From assembly GCA_937975745.1 (NCBI GenBank), contig CALJUK010000917.1:1-5098 (forward strand): 5,098 nucleotides of DNA. Reading direction: 5' to 3'. Of this stretch, positions 1 through 5,098 are shown piece after piece. The position numbers were made by a program, and so were the translations under genes. The first letter of the stretch is position 1; every line of letters begins with the position of its first letter. Source of the DNA: an uncultured Planctomycetaceae bacterium (GTDB lineage: Bacteria; Planctomycetota; Planctomycetia; Planctomycetales; Planctomycetaceae). The notes below the pieces were generated by a model. That model made no database searches, had not been told where the DNA came from, and saw nothing but the letters and a program-made list of their open reading frames with translations.

Positions 1-586
1 TCAACGAATGCAGCAGGCTGATTTCTTCGTACGTCCGGGAGATCTCACTGGAAAGATACTCCGCCTCGCCGGCCAGCGCAGCCTCGCGCTCCGACGACTC
101 CATCATGTTCCATCCCAATGACAGCAGTGCCTCGACCGTTGGACGTGTTCCGTAGGGCTGCCGCTTCAGCCAGCTTTCCAGTTGGTCTCTGCTCCAGCCC
201 CGTTCCGCGGCGGCCAGGACGACTTCCTGCGGTCTCTCGCCGAGGTCCGTGACCTGCCAGCCCACCGCTGCATACCGTGGTGCCGCCGTCGATGGCAGCG
301 CAATGCCGAAGTACGTGATGTTCCCGGCGACCTGATGCAGCGGAGCCGTGGTCTGCGACAGTTCTTCCGCCAGTCTGCGGGGCAATCCCAGAGCCAGCTC
401 GCTGGATTCGACGAGCAACGGCTGCCGTGCCGAGAGGTCCATGCAAACCAATGGAAGCCGCGTCAAAGCCGCCAGCATGCGGGTCTGCTGAACGGCCTGC
501 TTCGCTTCCTCGCCGAGCGGGACCGAGGCGTTTCTTTCACCGCATTGCGAGTCATTCGCAGCAAGTTGAGAGAGAGTTGCCGACAT
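1..586 (-). CDS. Partial signalling-type protein (N-terminal 195 residues, 3' end outside window)
   Basis: The frame is open from ATG at 586-584 to the left edge, so only the first 195 residues are seen and the C-terminus is missing. The nearest in-frame stop upstream is at 665-667. A GTG at 619-617 is the only other reasonable start, and neither start has a clear Shine-Dalgarno site. Residues 26-80 are mostly helical. Residues 90-112 (NITYFGIALPST, then RYAAVGW) look like a small beta sheet. Residues 163-195 form a charged helix ending ISRTYEEISLLHSL. In my recollection of planctomycete signalling proteins, such a TYEEISLLH/Y helix leads into a GAF domain followed by an output domain (HD-GYP, PP2C phosphatase or histidine kinase). 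That output is inferred, because it lies outside the window. No signal peptide or membrane segment is visible, so the protein is probably cytoplasmic. It lies 302 bp downstream of the protease gene on the same strand and probably has its own promoter. An opposite-strand frame over 182-730 is a shadow. Confidence 0.75.
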   Translation of the reverse strand, partial: MSATLSQLAANDSQCGERNASVPLGEEAKQAVQQTRMLAALTRLPLVCMDLSARQPLLVESSELALGLPRRLAEELSQTTAPLHQVAGNITYFGIALPSTAAPRYAAVGWQVTDLGERPQEVVLAAAERGWSRDQLESWLKRQPYGTRPTVEALLSLGWNMMESSEREAALAGEAEYLSSEISRTYEEISLLHSL

Positions 587-887
587 TTTCCACGATTCCA
601 GCTGAGACCCAGTGGACACAACGCCCGAAAACGTAGGCCGTGTTTGATGTGTATGCAAATCGCTTCACATCCGGACAATGTCCTGGAATTCATCTCGGCG
701 CGCATTGTGACGATTGGAACAACTGATTAGGACCACGGTGAACACAATTTTGCAGGAAGGACCGACTGGTCGCTGCATCCCCCTCGGACGGCAAGATCGA
801 TCTGACCGGGCGAATCGTCACGGAACGCAGAAACTCTGCCCGAAGTGGCGGGACAATCGGGCGAGTCGCCCGGCGCAGGCAACCGGA
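587..887. other. Intergenic region, no convincing gene
   Basis: This 301-bp gap separates the protease stop codon from the start of the left-edge gene. No reading frame here has protein-like composition. It should hold the promoter of the minus-strand gene starting at 586. The best match I could find is poor: TTGCAT at 658-653 and TACGTT at 635-630, 17 bp apart, each matching 3 of 6 consensus bases, so I do not call it. Small inverted repeats are present: GGACA-A-TGTCC at 673-683, AGATCGATCT at 794-803, GCAGA-AAC-TCTGC at 827-839, and a 9-bp pair GTGACGATT (707-715) with AATCGTCAC (813-821). Their roles are unknown and some are expected by chance. Confidence 0.6.
858..872 (-). terminator. Candidate hairpin terminator of the protease gene, without a clear U-tract
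   Basis: CGGGCG-AGT-CGCCCG forms a perfect 6-bp all-GC stem with a 3-nt loop, beginning 16 nt past the protease stop codon (TAA at 890-888) in the direction of transcription. The RNA that follows begins AUUGUCCCGCC, so the usual run of U is lacking. It may end the operon weakly, protect the 3' end of the message, or be a chance structure. Confidence 0.35.
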
Positions 888-1901
888 TTACGCGTCAGGA
901 TCCACCCGATTGCGGTAGCGGTTGCTGGCCCGCTCCAGAGCGCGGCGTTCAGAATCGGTCAGAGAAGACTGACCCGATGAATGCAGCTTCGCCAGGATCT
1001 CGTCCAAGCGACGGTCGTCCTCTGCGTCGAGTTCCATCTGCCGCTGTAGACGTCGTTGCTTACGCCGTTCGAGCCAGGCACCCAGCAGGCCCTTCCCTTT
1101 CGGCGACGGACGTTTCGACGCATGGGAAGAGCGTTCCAGGCTGGTGTAGCCTTCCGAAAAGTCGTAGCCCAGGAACGAATCGTCGAATGGCTCGGAGGAC
1201 TGCATCTGATACGTTTCCTGCACATTCAGCAGCGCCACGATGGCACCGAAGAATACGAGTGCCGCCGAATCTGCAATCAGACCTCCCAGCATCAACGCGA
1301 ATGCCACGAAAAAGCCGACCCGGACGTAGACTTCACGCACAATCCGGCCGTCCCACCAGACCGACAGAGTCGTCAGCAACATTTGACCGCCGTCAAGCGG
1401 GTGGACCGGAATCAAGTTAATGATCAACTGCAGAAAGCTGGCCTTGAACAGCAGCACAAACACGTCGGAAACCACCCGGTCGGACAACGTGACCTGGGGG
1501 AAATCAAGCGGATTGAGCGCAGTGGGCAGGTGACCCGAGACAACGACCGGCCAGAGTACCGTCAGGCAGATCACCAGATTCACCAGCGGACCTGCGCCCG
1601 ATGTAAACAGTCGGCTGCGCACATTGGGCGCCGGCTGCACAACCGCCAGTCCCCCCAACGGCCACAACATGATTTCGTCGGCAAAACCGCCGGTCTGACG
1701 TGCCGCCACAACATGGCCGAATTCGTGCGCGACCACACACGCAAACCACAACAGCGCAAAAACCGCCCCCACCTGCCATGGCTGGATCTGCAGCATCATC
1801 ACCAGCAGGATCAGCGGGAAGAAATAGCTGATCCGCACCTGGGTCGAGTACCAGGTGCCGATAGAAAATGACCAGTAGATTGGGTTGCGATCGCCGTTCA
1901 T
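888..1901 (-). CDS. Site-2 protease family (M50) intramembrane zinc metalloprotease
   Basis: This 337-residue membrane protein belongs to the M50 site-2 protease family, which cuts substrates within the lipid bilayer. The zinc motif HEFGH is at residues 59-63 (two His ligands and catalytic Glu60). The second motif, NLIPVHPLDGGQ at 162-173, supplies the third ligand, Asp170. GAGPLVNL at 102-109 is also typical of the family. Hydrophobic segments lie at about 24-39, 42-67, 98-121, 143-172 and 191-227 (the last probably two helices). There is no PDZ or CBS domain, so it is the short SpoIVFB-like form rather than RseP-like. Residues 228-337 are a soluble, charged tail holding LGYDFSEGYTSLER and a final segment (299-330) like the tail of many rhomboid proteases. 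I chose ATG 1901-1899: a TTG at 2021 would add 40 residues that lack family character and overlie a promoter-like sequence. No Shine-Dalgarno site is evident. The substrate is unknown. It is the third gene of a probable operon. Confidence 0.93.
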   Translation of the reverse strand: MNGDRNPIYWSFSIGTWYSTQVRISYFFPLILLVMMLQIQPWQVGAVFALLWFACVVAHEFGHVVAARQTGGFADEIMLWPLGGLAVVQPAPNVRSRLFTSGAGPLVNLVICLTVLWPVVVSGHLPTALNPLDFPQVTLSDRVVSDVFVLLFKASFLQLIINLIPVHPLDGGQMLLTTLSVWWDGRIVREVYVRVGFFVAFALMLGGLIADSAALVFFGAIVALLNVQETYQMQSSEPFDDSFLGYDFSEGYTSLERSSHASKRPSPKGKGLLGAWLERRKQRRLQRQMELDAEDDRRLDEILAKLHSSGQSSLTDSERRALERASNRYRNRVDPDA

Positions 1902-1920
1902 AGCATTTGCCGACGCCGGA

Positions 1921-1950
1921 CAGCGCTCGAAGCCTGCCTTCGAGCCGCTG
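1921..1950 (-). promoter_or_regulatory. Strong hairpin in the 5' leader of the protease gene
   Basis: An inverted repeat pairs CAGCG (1921-1925) with CGCTG (1946-1950), then seven further pairs, 1926-1932 with 1938-1944. A single bulged base sits at 1945 and the loop is 5 nt. This 12-bp stem lies about 8 nt after the predicted transcription start and ends 19 nt before the ATG at 1901. No U-run follows, so it is not a classic terminator. It could stabilise the message, modulate translation, or be a DNA operator. Confidence 0.55.
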
Positions 1951-1964
1951 AGATGACTTACTCG

Positions 1965-1993
1965 ATCATACCGGCCTCGAAAACGGTCGGCAA
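1965..1993 (-). promoter_or_regulatory. Candidate sigma70-type promoter for the protease gene
   Basis: On the minus strand, TTGCCG (1993-1988, 4 of 6 consensus bases) and TATGAT (1970-1965, 5 of 6) are separated by 17 bp. Transcription would start near 1958, giving a leader of about 57 nt to the ATG at 1901. It sits in the spacer between the GAF gene and the protease gene, so the protease could be made independently of the operon. This is a consensus match only, and promoter consensus in planctomycetes is poorly known. Confidence 0.45.
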
Positions 1994-2017
1994 TCGCGAC
2001 ATCGCGTTCGATTCCAG

Positions 2018-2518
2018 TCAATCCGCCAGCATTTCCGAGAGTCCCGCTGCCAATTGCCGCAGAATTTGAGCGGAATCACTCTCCAGCCCGAAAGTCTCCG
2101 CTCGAGAGATCGCCACCACGCCCCGGATCCGGCCGCCCGTCCGTATCGGCATCGCCAGTGACTGCTGCGACTCGAAGCGGACCAGCCAGTTCGCTGAACC
2201 CGCCAAACCGGTCTCCTGAGGATCAAGACGCCCGATCGTCGGCTCTGCAGTGACGGCAGCCTTGACTATTCCATAGCCAGTCTGTTCTAGCCCCAACGAA
2301 CGTGTCAGCGCGCGAAATTCGACCTGCGTTTCAACGGGCATATCGGCGACCGCCTCGAAACCGAGTTGGCAGAGCAGACCGTCCTGCACCCGCCACAGGC
2401 CCGCCGCCCGGCTGTCTGTGACGGCCAAGAGTCGTCCCAGCGCAGACCGAACGGCCACCTCGTCTCGGCCGGCAGCGCGAAACTGTTCAACGAGACCCTC
2501 CACAGAGCCTGCCGCCAT
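2018..2518 (-). CDS. Small stand-alone GAF-domain protein
   Basis: This 166-residue soluble protein appears to be almost entirely one GAF domain, a fold that binds small ligands or acts as a dimerising sensor. An N-terminal helix (about 2-34) leads to the strand AGLWRV (39-44). The late core strands follow as SLAMPIRTGGRIRGVVAISR (120-139), matching the usual pattern in which a hydrophobic strand, a turn and a Gly-Val-hydrophobic strand close the sheet. A C-terminal helix (147-164) completes the domain. No kinase, HD-GYP, GGDEF or DNA-binding domain is attached, so any output must act through a partner. The start is uncertain: ATG at 2518-2516 is used here. An in-frame TTG at 2566-2564 would add 16 residues and overlap the upstream stop codon by 4 bases (TTGA). 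Neither has a good Shine-Dalgarno site. It lies between the anchored-protein gene and the protease gene, 116 bp before the protease ATG. The ligand is unknown. Confidence 0.8.
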   Translation of the reverse strand: MAAGSVEGLVEQFRAAGRDEVAVRSALGRLLAVTDSRAAGLWRVQDGLLCQLGFEAVADMPVETQVEFRALTRSLGLEQTGYGIVKAAVTAEPTIGRLDPQETGLAGSANWLVRFESQQSLAMPIRTGGRIRGVVAISRAETFGLESDSAQILRQLAAGLSEMLAD

Positions 2519-2562
2519 TTGTTCATTCAAGATTCCAGCCCTCGTCTGCTTGTTGTCTCGCC

Positions 2563-4251
2563 TCAATTTGGGACACGGACGACCACATCGTCCGGCCGGG
2601 GACTCAGTTCCGGCTTGTCCTCGTCACCGAATCCACCATCGTCCCTGCGATTGCGGCCCACGCCATACACCACACAGCCGTCGTTTGTTCTGCGATAGAA
2701 CAGGGGCTTGCCCGTTACGGCATCCAGCGGAACGCTCGACAGATACAGGGGCACCAGCCGATCCATGGATTCCGGAAATTCGGAGTGCTCAAACTGATAC
2801 AGCCTCAGGGCAAATGCGGTTCGCATCGTTTCCAGCCGACTGGCAGAGATTCGGTCCGCCAGGACGGACGTGGCAATTGCGGGCGCCAAATACGCACTAA
2901 CCACTTCCCCGGCCGATTCGCCCAGGGCCCGGCTTGTGGTCCCCGATAGAATGACCGTCCCCAGGAAGCGGTTGCGACGCAGAATGTCCCCCCGTTCCGC
3001 CTCCAGCCGTCGGAACTCCGCCAACTGCTTTGCAGGATCAGACTCCCGCGCCACTTCGACGAGTTGATCGTAGCGTTCATTGGCCCGTTTCATCGCGACA
3101 TTCCAGTCAGCACCGGCCGCCTTTCCATTCGCCACCAGGTTGCCAACATCCTGCAAGATCGACGACGTGGGCTTTGATCCGCTCGGCCTCAGCCTCCCGT
3201 ACCCGAAGAACCAGCGGTGAATCTCGTCCACTCCCTGCTCGGCAATTTCCTGAACCGCATCGAGTCCAGCGTACCGCTCTCCGAAATCGATTTTGTTGGC
3301 TGTTGACCCGACGGGTTTGAGCGCCATGAGGTCACCAAGGTATCGGCGTGCTTCTTCGACGGTCAGCCGTTCCGAGGCGATGATCGAACACTCGCCCTTC
3401 CAAGCGTTGGCGTCCATGGCAATGCCCACCAGTCCTTCGAGGACCGTGTATCCCCCCTGATCGACATGCCGCGCCATGCGACGAATGGCCTGCAAATCGC
3501 TCCACGCAGTGTCGAGTTCTCCCTGCCGAATCCGAAACATCACTCGGGCCAGCAGGGCAACTGCCACTCTCCGTTGAGTTTGAGCCGACGGGAGTTGCAC
3601 ATCCAGGAGTCGGGGCCCTTTCGCAGGTGTCTTGGCGTTTGCCGGAAGATACGGGGAGTAATGCCTCGGCCGTCGCGATCCTTCGACAATTGTGTCGAGC
3701 TGATCGTCGATCTCCTCCAGCCAGCGGCCCGCCCGGGGGTTGTCTTCTGGCCCCCACGGGGCCGAGACAAGTCGGTTCTCTTCTTTCTGAAGCTCTTCGC
3801 TCGGAACACGAAGTTCCTTCTCCGAACAAATCATCGCCCGATTCAAATCCGGATTCTCTTCGCAAATGACAAAACCCTGGTAGTCGAGGAGATAGTCTCC
3901 ATCACACGGCAGTTCGTCGATCCCCAACATCCGGTGGTATTCGGCCCGGTGTTCGGGTTGGATTGGGTGCGGCCCGACGACCCTACGGAGAACCACTTCG
4001 AAGTTGTTCTCTGCCGTCACACCGGTTGCGAGCTGATCGTTGATCGCCCGCAGATAGTCCACGTATCCCTGGGCATCAAGCGGACCGGTGATGCGCGTGG
4101 TCTCTTCGGAAATTGTAATCGCGGTCTGTGGCCCGCCCTTCGGTCCAGCGTTAGTCCAAAAGTGAACTACACACAGCGCAGCCAACAGCACGAGAGCCGC
4201 AAGGACGATCGACCGGTAATTTCTGACATTCGCGGCGGGCTTGTCCGACAT
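2563..4251 (-). CDS. Membrane-anchored planctomycete protein with pseudopilin-like C-terminus, function unknown
   Basis: This 562-residue protein has one N-terminal membrane segment (about 14-32, after basic residues R10 and R13), so most of it should face the periplasm. It resembles large uncharacterised planctomycete proteins. Residues 43-71 plus TGVTAENNFEVVL (76-88) and LGIDELPCDGDY (109-120) form a first conserved-looking block. The middle (about 225-470) is largely helical. The last 90 residues resemble the C-terminal part of GspG-type pseudopilins: FPESMDRLVPLYLSSVPLD (492-510), TGKPLFYRR (513-521) and VYGVGRNRRDDGG (528-540). The N-terminus lacks the GFxxxE pilin processing motif, so it is not a pilin itself. 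ATG 4251-4249 is preceded by GGAG at 7-base spacing, which supports this start. It is the first gene of a probable three-gene operon with the GAF protein and the protease. Its stop codon TGA is at 2565-2563. Confidence 0.88.
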   Translation of the reverse strand: MSDKPAANVRNYRSIVLAALVLLAALCVVHFWTNAGPKGGPQTAITISEETTRITGPLDAQGYVDYLRAINDQLATGVTAENNFEVVLRRVVGPHPIQPEHRAEYHRMLGIDELPCDGDYLLDYQGFVICEENPDLNRAMICSEKELRVPSEELQKEENRLVSAPWGPEDNPRAGRWLEEIDDQLDTIVEGSRRPRHYSPYLPANAKTPAKGPRLLDVQLPSAQTQRRVAVALLARVMFRIRQGELDTAWSDLQAIRRMARHVDQGGYTVLEGLVGIAMDANAWKGECSIIASERLTVEEARRYLGDLMALKPVGSTANKIDFGERYAGLDAVQEIAEQGVDEIHRWFFGYGRLRPSGSKPTSSILQDVGNLVANGKAAGADWNVAMKRANERYDQLVEVARESDPAKQLAEFRRLEAERGDILRRNRFLGTVILSGTTSRALGESAGEVVSAYLAPAIATSVLADRISASRLETMRTAFALRLYQFEHSEFPESMDRLVPLYLSSVPLDAVTGKPLFYRRTNDGCVVYGVGRNRRDDGGFGDEDKPELSPRPDDVVVRVPN

Positions 4252-4258
4252 GGCCGAT

Positions 4259-4262
4259 CTCC
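4259..4262 (-). promoter_or_regulatory. Ribosome binding site GGAG for the anchored-protein gene
   Basis: GGAG on the minus strand lies 7 bases before ATG 4251. It is the only clear Shine-Dalgarno site among the minus-strand genes here, which fits this being the leading gene of the operon. Confidence 0.6.
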
Positions 4263-4537
4263 ACGGGACAGAAGGGCGCGTCCCTCCTCATCCTATCGGT
4301 CGAAACGTTGGCTCGCCACACGCGTTGGGCGACGACGCCTGGCGGAATCGACGAGCTCTGAGCGGTTTTCGGGCGGACAAATGGACCGGATGACTCAATA
4401 TTCGAGCGACGCATCACAAGTTGCTGGAACAAATTGGGGGGGATTTTCCGTCGAAAGGATAGACCCGTTGCGTACTCACAGAAAGCACACAGGCAAACGG
4501 CGGGGTTGTCACTGGTCGCTGGAATACGAAAGATGAT

Positions 4538-4615
4538 ATGCTGCGGCGGGGATTGCGCCGTCTCTGCACAGACTGGATTTCTCCGGGCCTCAACCGCAGC
4601 ATCAGCGGACGCTGA
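4538..4615. repeat. Inverted-repeat cluster in the divergent intergenic region
   Basis: ATGCTGCGG (4538-4546) and CCGCAGCAT (4594-4602) form a perfect 9-bp inverted repeat around 47 bases. Nested within it, CGGCG (4544-4548) can pair instead with CGCCG (4556-4560). Adjoining it, TCAGC-GGAC-GCTGA (4602-4615) forms a 5-bp hairpin. If transcribed, this could fold as a structured RNA. It could equally be an operator or chance pairing in GC-rich DNA. Confidence 0.4.
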
Positions 4616-4694
4616 GTTCCCATCCAATGGCACTGCAACAAGTGTCATACAATAACCACGTCACCATCAGACTTCGTTGTCGCGGGCGCGATTT

Positions 4695-4790
4695 GTCCAC
4701 TTCGAATGGACAGTCTGCGGCAGAGGAAACGAGCAGCCCTCACGCTGCAGACTACTTCAGTCAACTTGCAATCGCACGCCTGACAAGGCG
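4695..4790 (+). promoter_or_regulatory. Structured 5' leader of the zinc-ribbon gene (three tandem hairpins)
   Basis: Hairpin 1 pairs GTCCA (4695-4699) with TGGAC (4707-4711). Directly abutting it, hairpin 2 pairs AGTCTGCGGC (4712-4721) with GCTGCAGACT (4744-4753): ten pairs, one of them G-U. Inside it, GAGG (4723-4726) can also pair with CCTC (4738-4741). Hairpin 3 pairs CGCCT (4777-4781) with AGGCG (4786-4790) around a GACA loop, and its last base is also the first G of the ribosome binding site. Whether the region is transcribed depends on an unidentified promoter upstream. Confidence 0.4.
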
Positions 4791-4795
4791 GGAGG
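4790..4795 (+). promoter_or_regulatory. Strong ribosome binding site GGGAGG
   Basis: GGGAGG lies 6 bases before ATG 4802. It is the best Shine-Dalgarno site in the window and fixes the start of the zinc-ribbon gene. It directly adjoins the 4777-4790 hairpin. Confidence 0.75.
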
Positions 4796-4801
4796 TCGTT
4801 T

Positions 4802-5098
4802 ATGGATTTGCCAACATGCCCCTCCTGCGGGCAATCAGTTATCGATGACGATGCGGAGGTTTGCCCGTTCTGCGGGTCCTCCATGTCGGCCAAGCCGGGG
4901 CGAGAATCCAAAGTCGCACCGCAAACGGCCGCGGCACCGGTGGCCACCAAGCCAGCCAAGGCGACAGAGAAGCCGGCAGAGGACGACCCTTTTGCAACCG
5001 ATACGAACGCCCAAAAGGCGCCGGCCCGCTGTCTCGGCAGACCCCGCAAGGGATGCCCCCACCGCGCTGTCTGCCCGACGCGCGGAGCAGCAGCGAGT
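4802..5098 (+). CDS. Zinc-ribbon protein, partial (N-terminal 99 residues)
   Basis: The frame is open from ATG 4802 to the right edge. An in-frame TGA at 4781-4783 and the strong ribosome site leave no other start. Residues 6-24 are a short zinc ribbon: CPSC (6-9), then CPFC (21-24), with 11 residues between, which should bind one zinc. A low-complexity Ala/Pro/Lys linker (about 31-60) and an acidic DDPFATDTN (61-69) follow. I recall planctomycete proteins with this same opening and linker that continue with a second CPxC ribbon. Here the matching place reads CPTRG (91-95), so the second Cys of that pair is Arg94 (CGC, one base from TGC). Residues 73-86 are unlike what I expect, while another frame reads PLSRQTPQGMP, so small compensating indels are possible. 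The function is unknown. No membrane segment is visible in the part present, and the gene is divergent from the operon on its left. Confidence 0.83.
   Translation, partial: MDLPTCPSCGQSVIDDDAEVCPFCGSSMSAKPGRESKVAPQTAAAPVATKPAKATEKPAEDDPFATDTNAQKAPARCLGRPRKGCPHRAVCPTRGAAAS

Larger units (their letters stand above)
4252..4801. other. Divergent intergenic region of 550 bp, no convincing gene
   Basis: The region separates divergently transcribed genes and should carry both promoters. Frames within it (for example minus 4151-4648, plus 4434-4655 and plus 4627-4848) lack protein-like composition, and I treat them as chance. No strong sigma70 promoter was found. On the plus strand, TACAAT at 4648-4653 is a fair -10 without a -35, and TTGTCA at 4506-4511 is a fair -35 without a good -10. 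On the minus strand, TAGGAT at 4295-4290 is a possible -10. A run of seven G lies at 4436-4442. Inverted repeats are concentrated from 4538 to 4790 and are listed separately. Confidence 0.6.

Noticed and set aside
182..730. Plus-strand frame of 182 codons
   Set aside because: It is antisense to the left-edge gene, is rich in Arg, His and Gln with no domain pattern, and overlies the minus-strand frame that has plausible signalling-protein features.
1056..1871. Plus-strand frame of 271 codons
   Set aside because: It lies entirely antisense to the M50 protease, whose zinc motifs are unambiguous. Its product is His, Gln and Arg rich, as expected of a shadow frame.
2001..2028. GTTCGATTCC followed by CCGCCA, resembling a tRNA T-arm and 3' end
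   Set aside because: The arms around the TTCGATT do not pair, no acceptor or anticodon stem is found, and the segment spans the GAF gene stop.
3332..3865. Minus-strand frame of 177 codons inside the anchored-protein gene
   Set aside because: It is an out-of-frame, Arg/Gly/Ser-rich reading of the same strand, typical of GC-rich coding DNA.
4304..4334. Imperfect repeat around ACGCGT with TCGCCA and TGGGCGA
   Set aside because: The pairing needs a bulge and the stem is only 6 bp, so it is within chance for GC-rich DNA.
4436..4442. Run of seven G flanked by AAATT and ATTTT
   Set aside because: It is a single short homopolymer in non-coding DNA. It could vary by slippage, but nothing links it to a promoter or gene start.
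3466..4536. Plus-strand frame of 356 codons
   Set aside because: It is mostly antisense to the anchored protein, which has a ribosome site, a membrane segment and a recognisable C-terminus. The plus frame shows no domain.
4151..4648. Minus-strand frame of 165 codons in the divergent intergenic region
   Set aside because: It overlaps the start of the anchored-protein gene, has scattered Cys and Pro without motif spacing, and has no ribosome site.
4627..4848. Plus-strand frame of 73 codons overlapping the zinc-ribbon start
   Set aside because: It has no ribosome site and no recognisable motif, and it crosses the well-supported start at 4802. A short upstream reading frame with a regulatory role cannot be excluded but has no support.

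Overview
The window looks like chromosomal DNA of a planctomycete (Pirellula/Planctomyces-type bacterium). The basis is recognition of protein families, not a database search. It holds a short site-2 (M50) protease with a planctomycete-like C-terminal tail, a large membrane-anchored protein with a pseudopilin-like C-terminus, and a zinc-ribbon protein opening MDLPTCPSCGQSV. Other consistent traits are weak or absent Shine-Dalgarno sites on several genes, GC-rich codon third positions and fairly long intergenic gaps. No transposon, phage gene, CRISPR array, tRNA or rRNA was seen.

Layout: 1-586 (minus) is the 5' part of a probable signalling protein that runs off the left edge. 587-887 is a non-coding gap with a GC hairpin just downstream of the next gene's stop codon. 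888-1901 (minus) is the M50 protease. 1902-2017 is a short spacer holding a good sigma70-type promoter and a 12-bp bulged hairpin in the protease leader. 2018-2518 (minus) is a small stand-alone GAF-domain protein. 2563-4251 (minus) is a 562-residue anchored protein. 4252-4801 is a 550-bp intergenic region between divergent genes, with several inverted repeats. 4802-5098 (plus) is the start of a zinc-ribbon protein that runs off the right edge.

The three central genes (anchored protein, GAF protein, protease) are read in that order from 4251 and probably form one operon. The protease may also be transcribed from its own promoter. A link between the three products (GAF sensing, intramembrane proteolysis, a periplasm-facing protein) is plausible by context only.

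No clearly new system is visible. The best leads are the promoter-plus-hairpin leader of the protease, the structured leader of the zinc-ribbon gene, and a possible pair of compensating indels near the right edge of that gene.
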